The notes beneath the pieces were generated by a model that was not told the origin of the DNA, did not search any database, and was given only the letters and a program-made list of their open reading frames with translations. The position numbers were made by a program, and so were the translations under genes. A stretch of DNA of 64,000 bases from contig NC_092628.1 in assembly GCF_039555335.1 (NCBI RefSeq), positions 60,871,547 to 60,935,546 on the forward strand. The letters run 5' to 3'. The stretch comes from Amphiura filiformis. Taxonomy: Eukaryota > Echinodermata > Ophiuroidea > Amphilepidida > Amphiuridae. This document shows positions 10,191 through 22,104 of the stretch, piece by piece; position 1 is the first letter of the stretch; each line of letters opens with the position of its first letter.

Positions 10191-12086
10191 CCTTACCAAA
10201 GGTCGAGGCCTTATCTAAGCCTCGACTTAGCCTCAGAAAATAAGCCTCATGAATAGCCTCATATCCTTAGCCTCGTCTTAGCCTTACCTTAGCCTCACCT
10301 TAGCCTGAAAATTAGCCTAATTATGCAAATTAGATAAGCCTCAAATAATTAGCCTCAAATAATTAGCCTCAAATCATTAGCCTCAAATCATTAGCCTCGC
10401 ATTATTAGCCTCGTAATATTAGCCTCAGTAAATAACTAGCCTCGTCTTAGCCTTACCTTAGCCTCACCTTAGCCTGAAAATTAGCCTAATTATGCAAATT
10501 AGATAAGCCTCAAATAATTAGCCTCAAATAATTAGCCTCGTAATATTAGCCTCGTAAATAACTAGCCTTGTCTTAGCCTTATCTTAGCCTCGTCTTAGCC
10601 TGAAAATTAGCCTAATTATTTAAATTAGTTAAGCCTCGCAATATTTAGAGGCTAAGCTAAGACAAGGCTAATAATTTGAGGCTATTTTACGAGGCTAAAC
10701 ATTACATGCATGCAGGGACGGTTGTGCTATTTATTGATCCAGCTAGGTGATAAGTGTTACTGATATTTTTGGGGTGTTATGAAGTGGGGGTAGGGTTATT
10801 TGGTGAGTTGCATTTGGAGAGTTCCAATATGGTGAGTTGTCAATTGGAAAATCCAACTATGGTGAGTTGTCATTTGGTAAGAGTTCCAATATGGTGCAAG
10901 TTGTCACCTTGAGCATACTAGTATTGGAAAGTTTTATTTGTAAAGTTGGGATATGGTGTGCTGTCAATGTTACGGGACAGTTGTATTTTGAAGTGGGGAA
11001 GGGGTAATTTGTAGAGTTGTCACCTGTAGCGTATTGGAAGAGTTTATCTTTATGACACGTACACCATATCCCAATGTCACCAAACAACTCTTTTAATATG
11101 CTGAAGGTGACAACTCACCATAAGAACTCTCAAAATGACCATCCCCCACTTAAAAGTACAAACATCCCCATATACCACATGTCCACATCTCAACTTTTAC
11201 CAAATAGAACTCCCGCATATAACTCTTTCAAATCGGGTGTAGGTGAAAACTCACCACACTTGAACTCTCCAGATGACCCCACTTCAAAGTAGAAACATCT
11301 CCAATACATTGACATATATTGCATGACTTCATCCCAACTTAACATAACACTTCCAATATGACAACCTATCATATTTCATTATTTGAACTTTCCCAACAAC
11401 ATTAACTCACCATATTTGAACTCTCTAAATAACCCACCCCCAATTTAAAGTACAAACATCCCCAAACATCAATTAACATAACACCCTAACAACATCAGTG
11501 CAGTAACACGTTTTCACCAGGGTCAGCCAGCATCAAACTGCAGTATACATGGCTGCAGACTACAATACATGCATGTCTGCTGAATTCGACAACCTCAAAA
11601 AGGCCATATTTCCTGATGAAAAAGAAGCAATAAAATACATACTTTGAAACTTACTTAAAAGCTGATTTTTCTTCCAGAGACATGGTTGCCATGCTCCCCA
11701 TGAACTAGGCACCAGTAAAAAAGCCTAAAATACCCTTTAAACTGTTAATTTTTCAAAATTATTGGCAATTCTGAGCAGCATACAGTAGTCTACTCCCTGA
11801 CAGTTGGTGACCTCTGACCTATCATGTGACCATATTTTTGAGGCTAATAATAGCCTCAAAAAAGTTGAGGTTAATTTTAGCCTCAAAATTAAAGCAGGCC
11901 AAGACGAGGTTAATTTTTAGCCTCAAAAACATTTCAGGCTAAGGAGGTTAATTTCTTAGCCTTGTCACCGATAAGGTTAATTTCTTAGCCTCGATGGCTA
12001 AGTTGAGGTTAATTTTAGCCTCAAAGGATATCGAGGCCAAGTTGAGGCTAAGGTAAGGCTTATTTAGCCTCGACTTATGGTAAGGG
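10190..12086. mobile_element. Nested fold-back element built from AGCCTC arrays
   Basis: The outer ends are CCCTTACCAAAGGTCGAGGC and the near-complement CGACTTATGGTAAGGG. From 10200 to about 10650 the DNA is an array of 8-12 base words ending in TTAGCCTC or TAGCCTCG. A higher-order unit (CCTCGTCTTAGCCTTACC... to ...GATAAGCCTCAAATAATT) recurs at about 10272, 10440 and 10564. From 11835 to 12086 the same words return, mostly as GAGGCTAA, so the arrays are arranged as inverted repeats. A second inverted array (GGTGAGTTGTCA words) fills 10771-11490. No protein-coding frame was seen. Confidence 0.75.
10771..11490. repeat. Inverted array of GGTGAGTTGTCA words
   Basis: The left half repeats GGTGAGTTG(T)CATTTGG with AGAGTTCCAATAT spacers (10803, 10831, 10860). 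The right half carries the complement as CAACTCACCAT, AACTCACCACAC and AACTCACCATAT with GAACTCTC (11112, 11247, 11405). The outer words GGGTGTTATG and CATAACACCC close the inversion. Confidence 0.7.
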
Positions 12087-12620
12087 ATGGTCATTATGTA
12101 TTTCACCGACTGTCGCATTCTTTTACCATTGCTGGTACTTAGTGTTATCACCAGTTACCCGAAGAAAACCCCTGTATTTGGACATAGACCCTATAAACTC
12201 ATATCTAGGGTCTATGGTGTGGACCGCGCAGCTCCAAAAAACACATGCATTTTACGAAAGTAGAGTTCTGAGAGACGCCTGATTTATAATTTTAGCTGTA
12301 AAAGACTCTAAATTGGTCATTCCTTACATTATCTAGGTTATTCCAGACGATTTTCAACCAGAGAGTTAAGAAAGACCCTTGATTCTAACCGTTTGAAGGT
12401 CCGAAAGGCCCCCTTTTACCGGTTCGCCGTCAGCTCCCAAAGACCCTCCATCTCCAAATTCCAGTGGAGCATACCGACCCCGGGAGGGGGCACTTTATCT
12501 CATCAAGCGAAACATCGTGGGAAGTGGGATTGCTTTATTAGCCAGAATCCATCCTTGCAAACAGATTTTAGGTACTAGCACTCAGAAGTTAGAAAAATTG
12601 ACTCTGCTACATACCAGCTA
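12087..12620. other. Unassigned DNA inside the large fold-back element
   Basis: This has higher GC than its surroundings around 12360-12580, where a 61-residue open frame occurs. The peptide has no recognisable domain and I do not call it a gene. Confidence 0.3.
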
Positions 12621-13591
12621 CGTTACGAAAGTTGATATAATGTCGTAAGTTCTACTAAGTAAAAGTTAGTAAAAACGATGTCTCGTTCTACTAATCAATG
12701 ATTTGTACGGCATGACAAGCGATGCTATATATTGGTTAGGCATGCTTAACTAACGTGTTTTACCAACGAAATGATTAGTACGGCATGGGTTTTACGAATT
12801 TCAAACCTGCCGTACTAACCTATAGGATCGTAAAAGCGATGTCTCATCCTACTAATATTGGTTAGTTGGACAGGCTCAACTAACTAATATTGGTTAGTTG
12901 GACAGGCTCAACAAAGATTAGAACTCGTTTGACTGGCGGAACGAATCAGTTGTACAAATGTGATGTACGATGGTTGTGAAGGTGGAAAAGTATGCATACA
13001 GGTAATATTTCAAGTTATTTCTCTCAAAATGAGCACTAGATATTGTATTGATGGTGTAGAGACTTGACTTTTCTGTATGATCACAATGTACATGTGGCAC
13101 AGCATTGTGATCATACAGAAAAGAACTTTTAGTCACCATCAATACAATATCTAGTGCTCATTTTGAAAGAAATACCTTGAAATATTACCTGTTAGCATAG
13201 TTTTTCACCTTCAAGTTTGTCGCTGCACAACCGCTACTCGGTCAGTCGTCTGCAAGCGTGGTCGAGTGCAGAACACATGATCGAAACAGCGGAATGTTTA
13301 AAACATCGTAAAACCACCAGAGCTTTGTAAAACCAAATGGTACAACGAGTTCGTAAATGCTGCGATGACAGGGTTTACGTAATTATCGATGCTGTACTAA
13401 ATGTTGCATTGTCGTAGAACTTCCAAATCCAATTGGTAGGACCCACTCAACAACTATTATTCCTTCATTTACGAGTCTTGCATACGTCCGCTTAGTTACA
13501 TATATCGTAAGACATCGTAAAAATTGGTAGAATGCGCTCAAGCAGTTTATTTTACTAATTTAAATTAGTAGAACACAACGAAAAACATCAA
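12621..13591. repeat. Array of TTAGTAGAA / ATCGTAAAA words around a perfect-arm palindrome
   Basis: Short words such as GTTCTACTAA, TTAGTAGAAC, ATCGTAAAA and CGTACTAA recur in both directions. TACTAATATTGGTTAGTTGGACAGGCTCAAC-type units at about 12850-12911 are a direct tandem pair. The centre (about 12995-13200) is a long palindrome: GGTAATATTTCAAG...GAGCACTAGATATTGTATTGATGGTG is mirrored after a loop near TACATGTGGCAC. No gene was seen. Confidence 0.65.
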
Positions 13592-14572
13592 TTGCATCGA
13601 TAATTTTTCATCATTAGATCATTTGCATGTTGCTATAGTGTGTTTTAATGGAAACCCCTATTTGGCGGCCATTTTGGACGCCATCTTTAATTGCACTTGA
13701 TCTGATCTTCTTACCCAAACTTTTTTTGAAGGTCTTTGCATATATAACATGAAAATGCAAGGTAAATTTCTGAAAGAGTCATGTACACAAACTCCCCCCC
13801 TAGAGCCTGTAGTAAATGCGCTTATTCGAAATATAGATTTTAAAAGTCAGATTTTCTGGCAATACCGGGTTTTTGCAGAACACGCCTCTTCTGCAACCTT
13901 TCAGTGTTGCTTCCAGAAGCAGTTGTGTGTCTAATCTTGTACGCAAAGGGCCAATATTTCAATTAAGTTGGTCGTATAAAAAGTTATATGAGTAAATATG
14001 TAGAAAATGCATTATTTCGAAAAATGCATTTTTTGAAAATTGGCAAACTTTCTGGCAACACTGGCTTTACAGGACAAGTAGCCCCAGAGTTTTTTCACCA
14101 GATTTGGAAGGGGCAATGTCTGCTCAAGTACCACCAAAGAGAAAATAATTCTGAGTGCTCAAGCAAAATGGTTTTTTGACTTCAAAGATAGGGTAAAAAT
14201 GTAATTTTTTCAAAAGTGCTAAATTGTCAATGTTGCCCATCCCTAAAATTGCACATGGGGAAATATTATTGAAATATTTTTTGCCTCTGGGAAAAGTGCA
14301 AAGATGGTACTTTATGGTGATAAGGTTGCTTTTTTGATGTGACCTCAAATTTTAAGTCAAGAGCAATTCAGAAAAGTGTATATTTCTCTTATTTTCACCC
14401 CAAAATAAGCAAAAACCGCTAAAATCATAAAATCTGCCGTTGCTATGGCAACAAGCTCCGGAGGAATTTTTTATGTGACTTTTTGTAACCTACTACCAAA
14501 GCCCTTTCGACTCATGCAATAAAAATTTTTTGACCGTGAGCAGACACATGTGGTTTTTACCTGGAATCCCAA

Positions 14573-15238
14573 TTAAGGGGTGGGGTATGAACGTTTGGAC
14601 AGTATTTATTGTGGGACATTAGAGCACATCAGACATATCGAATTGCATTCTGAATACGAAGAATGTCCTTCAGATATCAAATTATTTTGATTTTTCGAAA
14701 TTCGCAATGTAATACACATTTTATGGCAAATCATTAAAAATTGATATTTTTGGTATTTAACAGTACTAGTAAACTTTATAAATCTGATGATTTATATTTG
14801 AAGTGTTTGTAGGTGGGATGAAAAGCCGACGATCAATTGAAAATTTTTACCTTTCATATTGAAGATATCGATTTTTTGTCCCAAAACACTAAAATTAAAA
14901 AGGTCTTTTTGGGAAAAAAATCCATATCTTCAATATGAAAGGTCAAAATTTTCAATTGATCGTCGGCTTTTCCTCCCTGCTACATACACTTTAAGAATAT
15001 ATCATTAGATTTATATAATTTACTTCGAGGACTGTTATATATCAAAATTTGAAAAATATCAAATTTTTATAATTTGTCATAAAATTTGTATTATATTGTG
15101 ATTTTCAAAAATGAAAATTATTTGATATCAGAAAGACATGCTTCAGATTCAGAATGCAATTCGATAGGTCGGAGGTGCTCTCATGTCCCACAAAAAATAC
15201 TGTCGAAACACAATAAACGCTCATTCCAGATCCCTTAA
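14573..15238. mobile_element. TTAA-bounded palindromic element (family B)
   Basis: TTAA at 14573-14576 and at 15235-15238 frame mirror-image ends. These read TTAAGGGGTGGGGTATGAACG at the left and, in complement, TTAAGGGATCTGGAATGAGCG at the right. Further mirrored blocks are GTGGGACAT, ATCGAATTGCATTCTGAAT and GACGATCAATTGAAAATTTT, so nearly the whole 666 bases folds back. It shares its left TTAA with the 6.7 kb element and its right TTAA with the next element. Confidence 0.85.
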
Positions 15239-15828
15239 GGTGGCACCACACCCTCTGATAAATTTTGTGACAAATTTTGCATTTTTCTCAAAAAGTAACT
15301 ACACACTGGTAACAAAAGTTATATGCAGGGTTCGAAATTTTGGTTGTCCGGTTGCCCGGGACAACTAAAAAAGTCGCCGGACAACCAAAAATACTGATTC
15401 GGTTGTCCGGCGGACAACCATAAATCTAGCAAAAAGTCACATTTGTAGGCCTACTGACAACCAAAAACTTAGACGGACAACCAGAAATTATAATCTGGTT
15501 GTCCGTGGGACAACCATTTATTTTTCCTAAATTCGATCACTAGTTATATGTATATTATAGGGGCAAGGAATCTAATTACTTCACTGAAATTTCAGTGATT
15601 CAAGACAAGGGGTTCATTATATATGTTAAGAAGTGAGGTACATTCTAGCCGCCTCTTTTCTTATCATAAATAACGCATACCGCTTGGATTGAGTCACTGA
15701 AATTCCAGTGTAGTAACTGGATTCCTTACCCCTATAATATACATGACTTTTGTTACCAGTGTGATATTATTTTTGAGAAAAATGCAAAAATAGTCACAAA
15801 TTTATCAAGGTGTGTAGTACCACCTTAA
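15235..15828. mobile_element. TTAA-bounded palindromic element, family A copy 1
   Basis: TTAA at both ends precedes GGTGGCACCACACC at the left and the complement of GGTGGTACTACACAC at the right. Subterminal blocks AAAAATGCAAAA, ACTGGTAACAAAAGTTAT and the interior GGGGCAAGGAATC / CACTGAAATTTCAGTG block are mirrored. The same organisation recurs at 36913-37784 and 46873-47232, and a lone end occurs at 7186. It carries an insertion rich in GGTTGTCC words. Confidence 0.88.
15326..15537. repeat. Cluster of GGTTGTCC / GGACAACC words
   Basis: At least eight copies of GGTTGTCC or its complement occur within 210 bases, alternating in direction, so adjacent pairs can form stems. The cluster begins with GTTCGAAAT and ends with AAATTCGA. 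Related words (GGTTGTCC, TGTCCGAAATAAG, TTATTTCGAACACTG) occur at 59660-60166, pointing to a dispersed element family inserted here inside the family A element. Confidence 0.7.
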
Positions 15829-16555
15829 AGGGTTATATGTTCCATTTTTTCATTTTTAATGAAATCCTAAGTTGAATTTCAGTATTTTTAGCAATATGCT
15901 AATGTACAATTCTCTTCTTGATATTCATTTCCTCAATAATAGAATAACCATCTCGCCAATTATTCATAAAAAGGTCATTGACCTTTACAATGTAATTAAC
16001 ATACATACAATTATTTTCAATAGTTCATTTGAAGCATTAATGTTTTGAGAACATATACTCCAAATCTGATGACATTCTTGCATAAAATAAAAATGTTACA
16101 GTCAATTTTGTAATTGAGGTCCGATTTGAGAAAAACGCATTTGAAAATTGAGATAATTTACATAGACGCCTGTGTATTAATTAATTAGTAATTAAGCATT
16201 ATCTCAAAAATTAAGCAGGTGTTAAGGTTAAAAATGGTGTTAATTATTAGAGATTGTCAATATATACAACATATCAAAGAATACATTTTTTGTCATTTTT
16301 ACCATGTAATGGAAATTGTATACCCAACTTATGACATGCGACCATTTATGAATATTTCGAATTTTAGATTTATTCTGTCAACAATCCAACATAACAAAAA
16401 AAAGTTTAGAAAATGAAAATGTGACCCATGTATCATATGATGCACATGACTGTATACATGCAGGCCTACAAATGTATGTAGGCCTATGCATGCATATGAA
16501 TATCCTACCATACATGTACACTCAACGACCATGTACTTCTTTTGTCCAATTTGCC
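15829..16555. other. Non-coding stretch, nothing recognised
   Basis: AT-rich intergenic DNA without a supported gene. Short open frames at 16219-16532 on both strands overlap and have no family resemblance. Confidence 0.35.
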
Positions 16556-16885
16556 ATCAAACACAAAAATGTTTTCAAAACGTTTTAAACATGTTATATT
16601 TTGGGTTTTGGTTTAGATAAAAATGTTTTAATAACATTAAATGTCAGGTTATATAAAGGTCATGGAAACATTTTAAAACGTTTTGTATGAAAACACACTA
16701 AACGATATTTAAAAATGTTTTCAAAATGTTATTTCTTTACAATATTTGCAGTACTTAGGTCAACAAATGTTTTTGAATGTTATGAAAATGTTTTATACCC
16801 TTTTATATACATGTAACCCAATATTTAAACATTTTCTGTCAACCTTTCGCGAATGATGTCGAAAACGTTTTGTGTTTACTGGGAA
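16556..16885 (+). repeat. Degenerate AAATGTTTT-type repeat ending in AAACGTTTTGTGTTTACTGGG
   Basis: The words AAAATGTTTT, AAACGTTTT and AAACATTTT recur roughly every 25-40 bases, with the closing block AAACGTTTTGTGTTTACTGGG at the right end. It looks like a degenerate minisatellite or the low-complexity body of an old element. Confidence 0.55.
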
Positions 16886-18974
16886 GATTTTGAATGGAAA
16901 CGGTTTAGACCCAGAACAGGATTGTAAATGAATATCTTGTTCTGGGACTGATTATTCAGACTAGCGGCACACATGTATGACATTTACATATATTATGAAA
17001 ACTTCACACTGTGCAGCGGACTACACCCATCGAATGTGTGTCATCAGCCCTCAGATCGGCCCTCAGACTGTAGGAACCCATGGATTCGATCCATGTAGCA
17101 GCGGACATTTACAACCATGCATGACTCATAGATGGACCGATATGAATATTTAGTAGGTACGGCAATAATCCAATCAGCGCACAATGCCAGTAATCGATCA
17201 CGCAGCAAGTACTCCTGACAATGCACTACTGATTACGTCATGCGTGATTTTCAGTGATAGAGCACAATGGTTTCCGGTAAATGATAGACACGTCTAAATG
17301 TGATGCGAGCAAGCAAAATGAGTCTGATGTTGATCAAAATCAAAATTCAGTTTTCAATCTCATTACATAGGGCTCCATATCGAAACCTTTGGGGAACTAA
17401 GATTTTCCAAGCTATTCCACGCTTGAACTCCTATAGAAACACCGGCTAAAATCGGGTCTTTTTTTTACATCTCTTGCCACCGAAACATAATCTGTAGTGA
17501 TATAACCTGGATCTGCTAGACTTTACATGGAGCTAATACTGTGATCTTTTGATTTTTTCAAAAATATGTATGCACAAACTTGTTTAGACTTGTGTATCCA
17601 GGGGTAAACTTTTTATTTTTAGTCAAAAATCGCGAAAATTTCAGTGTAAATTTTGCGTTTCTTGAAAAATCGGGAGCTTCTAGTTAGCTTCTAATCTATT
17701 CACCAGAAAAATAAACAGCGCCATCTAATCACTTGGATCTCTTGAGTAAAATTTCTTCAAAGTGACCGCTTTCCATTGATGTAACATTCATTTTGGTGGC
17801 TTCAGATTAAGACTCGCGTGTGTTCAAGAAAGAAAACATTGTGAATTCGAAGTCTGACTGAAATCTAGTCATCAGGCCGTCATATCCTAGTCTTTTGCAC
17901 AGACCTAAACATTTTGACGCACTGAATGAGCAAAGCCAATCACAAAGTAAACAAACAACCCGCTGAAGAGGTTAAGTGAGCTATTGTGCATAACGTGGAC
18001 AAGCTTCTTCGCAAAGTTCATGTAGATTCTGTCGTATTTGTGGCCAAATTGTAATTAAATTTTTAATTTTTTTATTATTCTGTAACCACAGTATTGTAAA
18101 ATAAGTAATACAGAATAAAGGTGTGTATTTGTTTTTGCAATAAAATACAATATAAAGTGGTTAAAATAGCGATAAACGAGTCGTATGTCAAAATAAAAAA
18201 TTCTACCGAAAGTATCATAGGTTTCAGTGCTTCGTTGACAGTATCGATCTGTGTTCACTATGCGTGACCTGTGCGTTCAGGCCAATTTTGATAGGGCCCT
18301 TTTCATTAAAAAGGTTTACATATATGATTCTCATACATGTAGCTTTATTTTGCTGAAAACCCCATCATAATTAGACTTACATACTATGGTCATTTCAGTC
18401 TTGCTCAGAACAATAAAATACAAGGGAAGTTGAATACTATTTATTGGTTATTATCTCAAAATCAATATTCCCGACATCCCGACTCATTTTGCTTGATTGC
18501 ATCACAAATATGGTAATTTTGCATACCCGGTACATCTATTGATTTTTATTGGTTGAACACATGATCTGTTATTGATTCCCTAAATTTGAGACAGGTGCAC
18601 AAAATATTAGAGCATAGAACAGGAATATAGCGGGTTCTTCATTAAAATATTGGCTGCCTGGGTGACCGTGTTATGGCTATGTAATTACCAGTTGCTCGGG
18701 TGTAAATATAAGTTGGGAGATGAGTTATAGTAAAATAGTAATATGACACAGTGATTCCTTATAAAAATTTAAAAGACGCCTAGTTTTGCAGCTGAAGAGT
18801 AAAGGTAAAATCTGAATGTGGAGCTGAAGATATACGATAGAGCTATTAAAAAGTGTGTTAAATCGGGTGAACTTTTTGGGGTCCCTATACGACAATACGT
18901 GCTCCGTGTCTTGCTGTGTGAGTGGGCCTAACATGGCTGAGGCAATTAGTGGAAGATGTCCGCGTAGTTAGTTT
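16886..18974. other. Intergenic stretch, nothing recognised
   Basis: About 2.1 kb with no exon, RNA gene or well-bounded repeat that I could support. Short open frames (17044-17226, 18055-18258, 18725-18934, all minus) have no recognisable domain. Confidence 0.35.
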
Positions 18975-19215
18975 TCGTAGACATACCTTAGACATACCTT
19001 AGATGCCACACCTTCACCTTCTTCTGCGATGATAATAGTGTGGCAGGGTTTGGGGGCTTTTTTGCCCATTAAAACCCAATTTGCTTAGTTCCTGCTTAAA
19101 GCAGAGGAGTGTGGGCGATTGAATAGCACTTTCAGGCAATTTGTTCCAATTTTCCACCACTCTTTGACTGTAAAAATACTTCCTTGTATCTAGTCTTGAT
19201 CTTGATTTGGCCAGT
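18975..19215 (-). mobile_element. LINE fragment: last residues of a CR1/L2-like ORF2 and its 3' end
   Basis: On the minus strand, 19208 to about 19040 encodes RLDTRKYFYSQRVVENWNKL followed by PESAIQSPTLLCFK. This is the familiar ending of CR1/L2-type reverse-transcriptase polyproteins (RNFFSQRVV..WN.LP..VV.AP....FK). The next bases give a short untranslated stretch with GAAGAAGGTGAAGGTGTG. The fragment then ends in two direct copies of TAAGGTATGTC, as expected for a LINE 3' tail made of short repeats. Everything upstream of the C-terminus is missing. Confidence 0.75.
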
Positions 19216-21378
19216 TTTTGGGAATGGAATGGAACATCGATTCATGACTGCTCTCATGCATACATACATGAATCAAATCCATGGCTTCCTGAGGGCCAAT
19301 GTGTGTATCTCATGCATTTTGGCATTGCTTTAAAGTTCACTGACGTTTACTTACCTTGTTAAAACAATTTGAAGAGACATTGCTGCACATATATGTGTCA
19401 GATCAACAGTTACCTTTATGAGCTAGATCTAAGGCGAGAAGTTTGCAAGTATTGGTTTACATGTAACGCTTTTCAGTTTGCTCCCAACACAAATCAAAAC
19501 TCCCCACAAAACTCAATGTCAATGACAATGAATAAGCAGTGATGAACTAATTTCTTATGATTTCGGAATCAATTTCATGAATTTCAAATGCAATCTTAAT
19601 GTCTTTTCAAACTCAGGAGTACACGCCTACAGCACGCAGACCCGGCCCTGCACACACTTGTATTTAAAATATAAGCTGGGATTATTGCTACATGTAAGGA
19701 CCATGCCAGTGCAGAATTGTGATAAGCTTACACAAACATTACAAATGCCAGCATGCTCAGGTGGCTCAGAAGTTTGTTGACATGTGTGAAACTTGTTTGC
19801 ATATGTTAGCGGGACAAAAAATATTGATTGAAGACAGTGTTGTTTTTATATTTTTTTCAACAAGAAAACCCTTTTTCACCTTTAAAATAAATTTTAAACA
19901 TACATTTTATGAAATAGTTCACATGTGTATTCGTTAAAAATGAAAACAGAAAGCATTACTGTAATGGTATAAAATTTAGTAATTACACACTAACCTCTGA
20001 CCTTGACACCAAAAGTTCACATCACTTGCATGGGAAGCGTTGTTGGGAAGCGTTGTTTTCTGCGATTTGTGAGCTCTCTACCAGTTTGTAAAACATCCAA
20101 TGTGCACTGATTGATTGGTCTTGGCTAAAGTGACTTGATAGGTGAGTTTTCATTACTTTTCATGACTTCCTTATATTAAAAATACGTGATTAATTTAAAG
20201 CTTTAATTTTCATGGCATTCTCATTCTGATGTCCACGTCCATGACGTCCAATGGGGGACAAATGGCAACTGTAGGTACTTGTATAGTATTAGGGCGGGGG
20301 TGGAGCTAGAGTGCTTTGCTATGGTTTGTTGGTCGGACAGCGGTGCAATTGTTTGCATCGGAGGTTAATTATTCTGGTAATGTTGAAATTTGGATAAAAG
20401 TTATTCCGATCATGCGATGAATCAACTTGTATTTCCTATTTTGGGCAGTCTAAATTATGTTGCCAGTACGTAGGTATGCTAGGACAGGTGAATTCAAATT
20501 TGCCATCAAACTGCATCATTTTACATATCAAATTAAAGCCCTTGAGTAAAGAAAGACAAAACTGAAAACATTTTTGTCATAGCTAGGCCTAGGCATGTTC
20601 ACAAAATTTTCAAGTAGGATATTTCACATGGAAATTATTTTGTTTAAAAAGGTGATTATTTAACTTAAAAAATGAGGGGTCAACCGTCAAGAATTAGCGA
20701 AGTTATGGGCAAATGTCTGTTTTTAAAAAAACTGCACTTTTCTGCGGCTATCATTGACAATACCTTACAATGACTTACTGTACAAAACAAGCATTTAATG
20801 CATCATTTTTTACCATGATGATCCATTTTACACAAAGGCGATTTTATTTTATGAAATCTAACTTTCACTGCATGCTGACTTCTGTATCAAGGATAAGTAC
20901 CAGCACTTTTTAGACTACGTCGCCAAGTTTCTGGTGTCCAAATTTCAAATTTTTGTATTTCCCTATGGGGATTACACAGTTAAGCCATTGACTGTGAGCT
21001 ACTGTGGACACAACTTTTTGGATCAAATGTCGCCCTCTATAATAAGCAATGTGGACATGTCTATCATAGCACTTTCTGTAACAAAGTTACATCTTGTCAA
21101 ATTGACTTTCATCAAAAAGATTCTGCTAGCAAAATTCCCCAAAAAACGGCATTTAGGGGTGTTTCTAGATCTTAGTCTCATGGCGATAGCAGCTTTTTTT
21201 AATGGAACTGCTATCAAAATCCCAAAAAACATACATGTAGGTTTCCTTCACCGACCTATTCTTGAAAAAAAAAAAAAAAATTCAATTTCTATGTAAATAT
21301 GCATTGTGTTTGGGCCCCGGTCTCGGCGAATTTCGCTGACTAGCAAATGTGTTAACTAAGGTTTGCCTGGGATACCTA
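19216..21378. other. Intergenic stretch, nothing recognised
   Basis: About 2.2 kb with no supported gene. Open frames at 19577-19937, 20934-21296 (plus) and 21023-21232 (minus) overlap one another or lack any domain. There is an A15-type run near 21268. Confidence 0.35.
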
Positions 21379-21407
21379 CAGTACGGGAGAAGCGGTGAAT
21401 TCAACGA
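21379..21407 (+). repeat. 29-base inverted repeat, left copy
   Basis: This is an exact reverse complement of 24297-24325 (CAGTACGGGAGAAGCGG...AACGA). The two copies enclose the LINE at 22105-24302. The right copy begins within a few bases of the LINE's 5' end, so the LINE probably inserted into a pre-existing element with mirrored ends. Confidence 0.85.
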
Positions 21408-22104
21408 TCGACATGATCGATGGATACACCGACCTCGTTGAATCCAGCGATCATGACTCAGGCAACACAAGTTTACAAAATTTCAGAATTCAGTACAAAA
21501 TATATTTATTTTATCATTTTGCATGTTGGTTTTTGCAAATTATACAGAATCGGTGTGTGAACTTCCATTTTGTTTTATTGTTTTCATCGCCACTGCACAT
21601 TTGCGGCACTACATTTTAATATTCATGTGCAGGTCATCAGCAAAATGGCGAATACCCAATTCCTAATGACAACTTTTTCCATGATAATTATCCATTTGCA
21701 TCCGAGTTATGAGGCTAAAAATGTATTAATTTACATTAGTGCATTGCAACCTTTACCCCTTTGACCCCACATTTTTCCAAGATGGAGTCAGAAAATTACG
21801 ATATAGCAGACAAACAAAATGATTTTCGCCACCAAATCAAAATCATTAATCTCAAGTTTTACACTTGAAAATCATGATTTTTTTTCATCATGCAGCATAA
21901 AAACAAAACAGTAAATATTTTTTTCTTTTTCCAAAGGTGAAATTTAAGAATAACTACTAAGGTACAATTTAATGAAGGACAAAAGTGTGTGGTATTAAAA
22001 GCATTTGTGTGGGCTCAGTTGGAAGGGTGATGCACTGCACTATCGGTGTATTCACCGTTTGGTATCGTTGCATTTCACCGATATCGCTGAATAGACCGAT
22101 CTCG

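Larger units (their letters stand above)
7895..14576. mobile_element. Large fold-back element: 6.7 kb with about 1 kb inverted arms, bounded by TTAA
   Basis: The left arm (7895 to about 8865) is repeated in reverse complement at about 13592-14576. The outer ends are TTAATTGGGATTCCAGGT and its complement, so both ends coincide with a TTAA tetranucleotide, the target used by piggyBac-type transposons. By eye the arms agree at about nine bases in ten, with a few small indels. The arms hold GTTGCCAGAAAGTTTGCC, AAACCGGTATTGCCAGAAAA and ATGGCGTCCAAAATGGCCGCC blocks. Rearranged extra copies of two arm segments sit just inside the left arm (about 8930-9325). The 4.2 kb centre holds nested palindromic elements, described separately. 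I find no transposase frame, so the element looks non-autonomous. Confidence 0.8.

Noticed and set aside
11835..12086. CRISPR-like array
   Set aside because: Repeats are short, degenerate, inverted relative to 10200-10650, without regular spacers, and the genome is eukaryotic.
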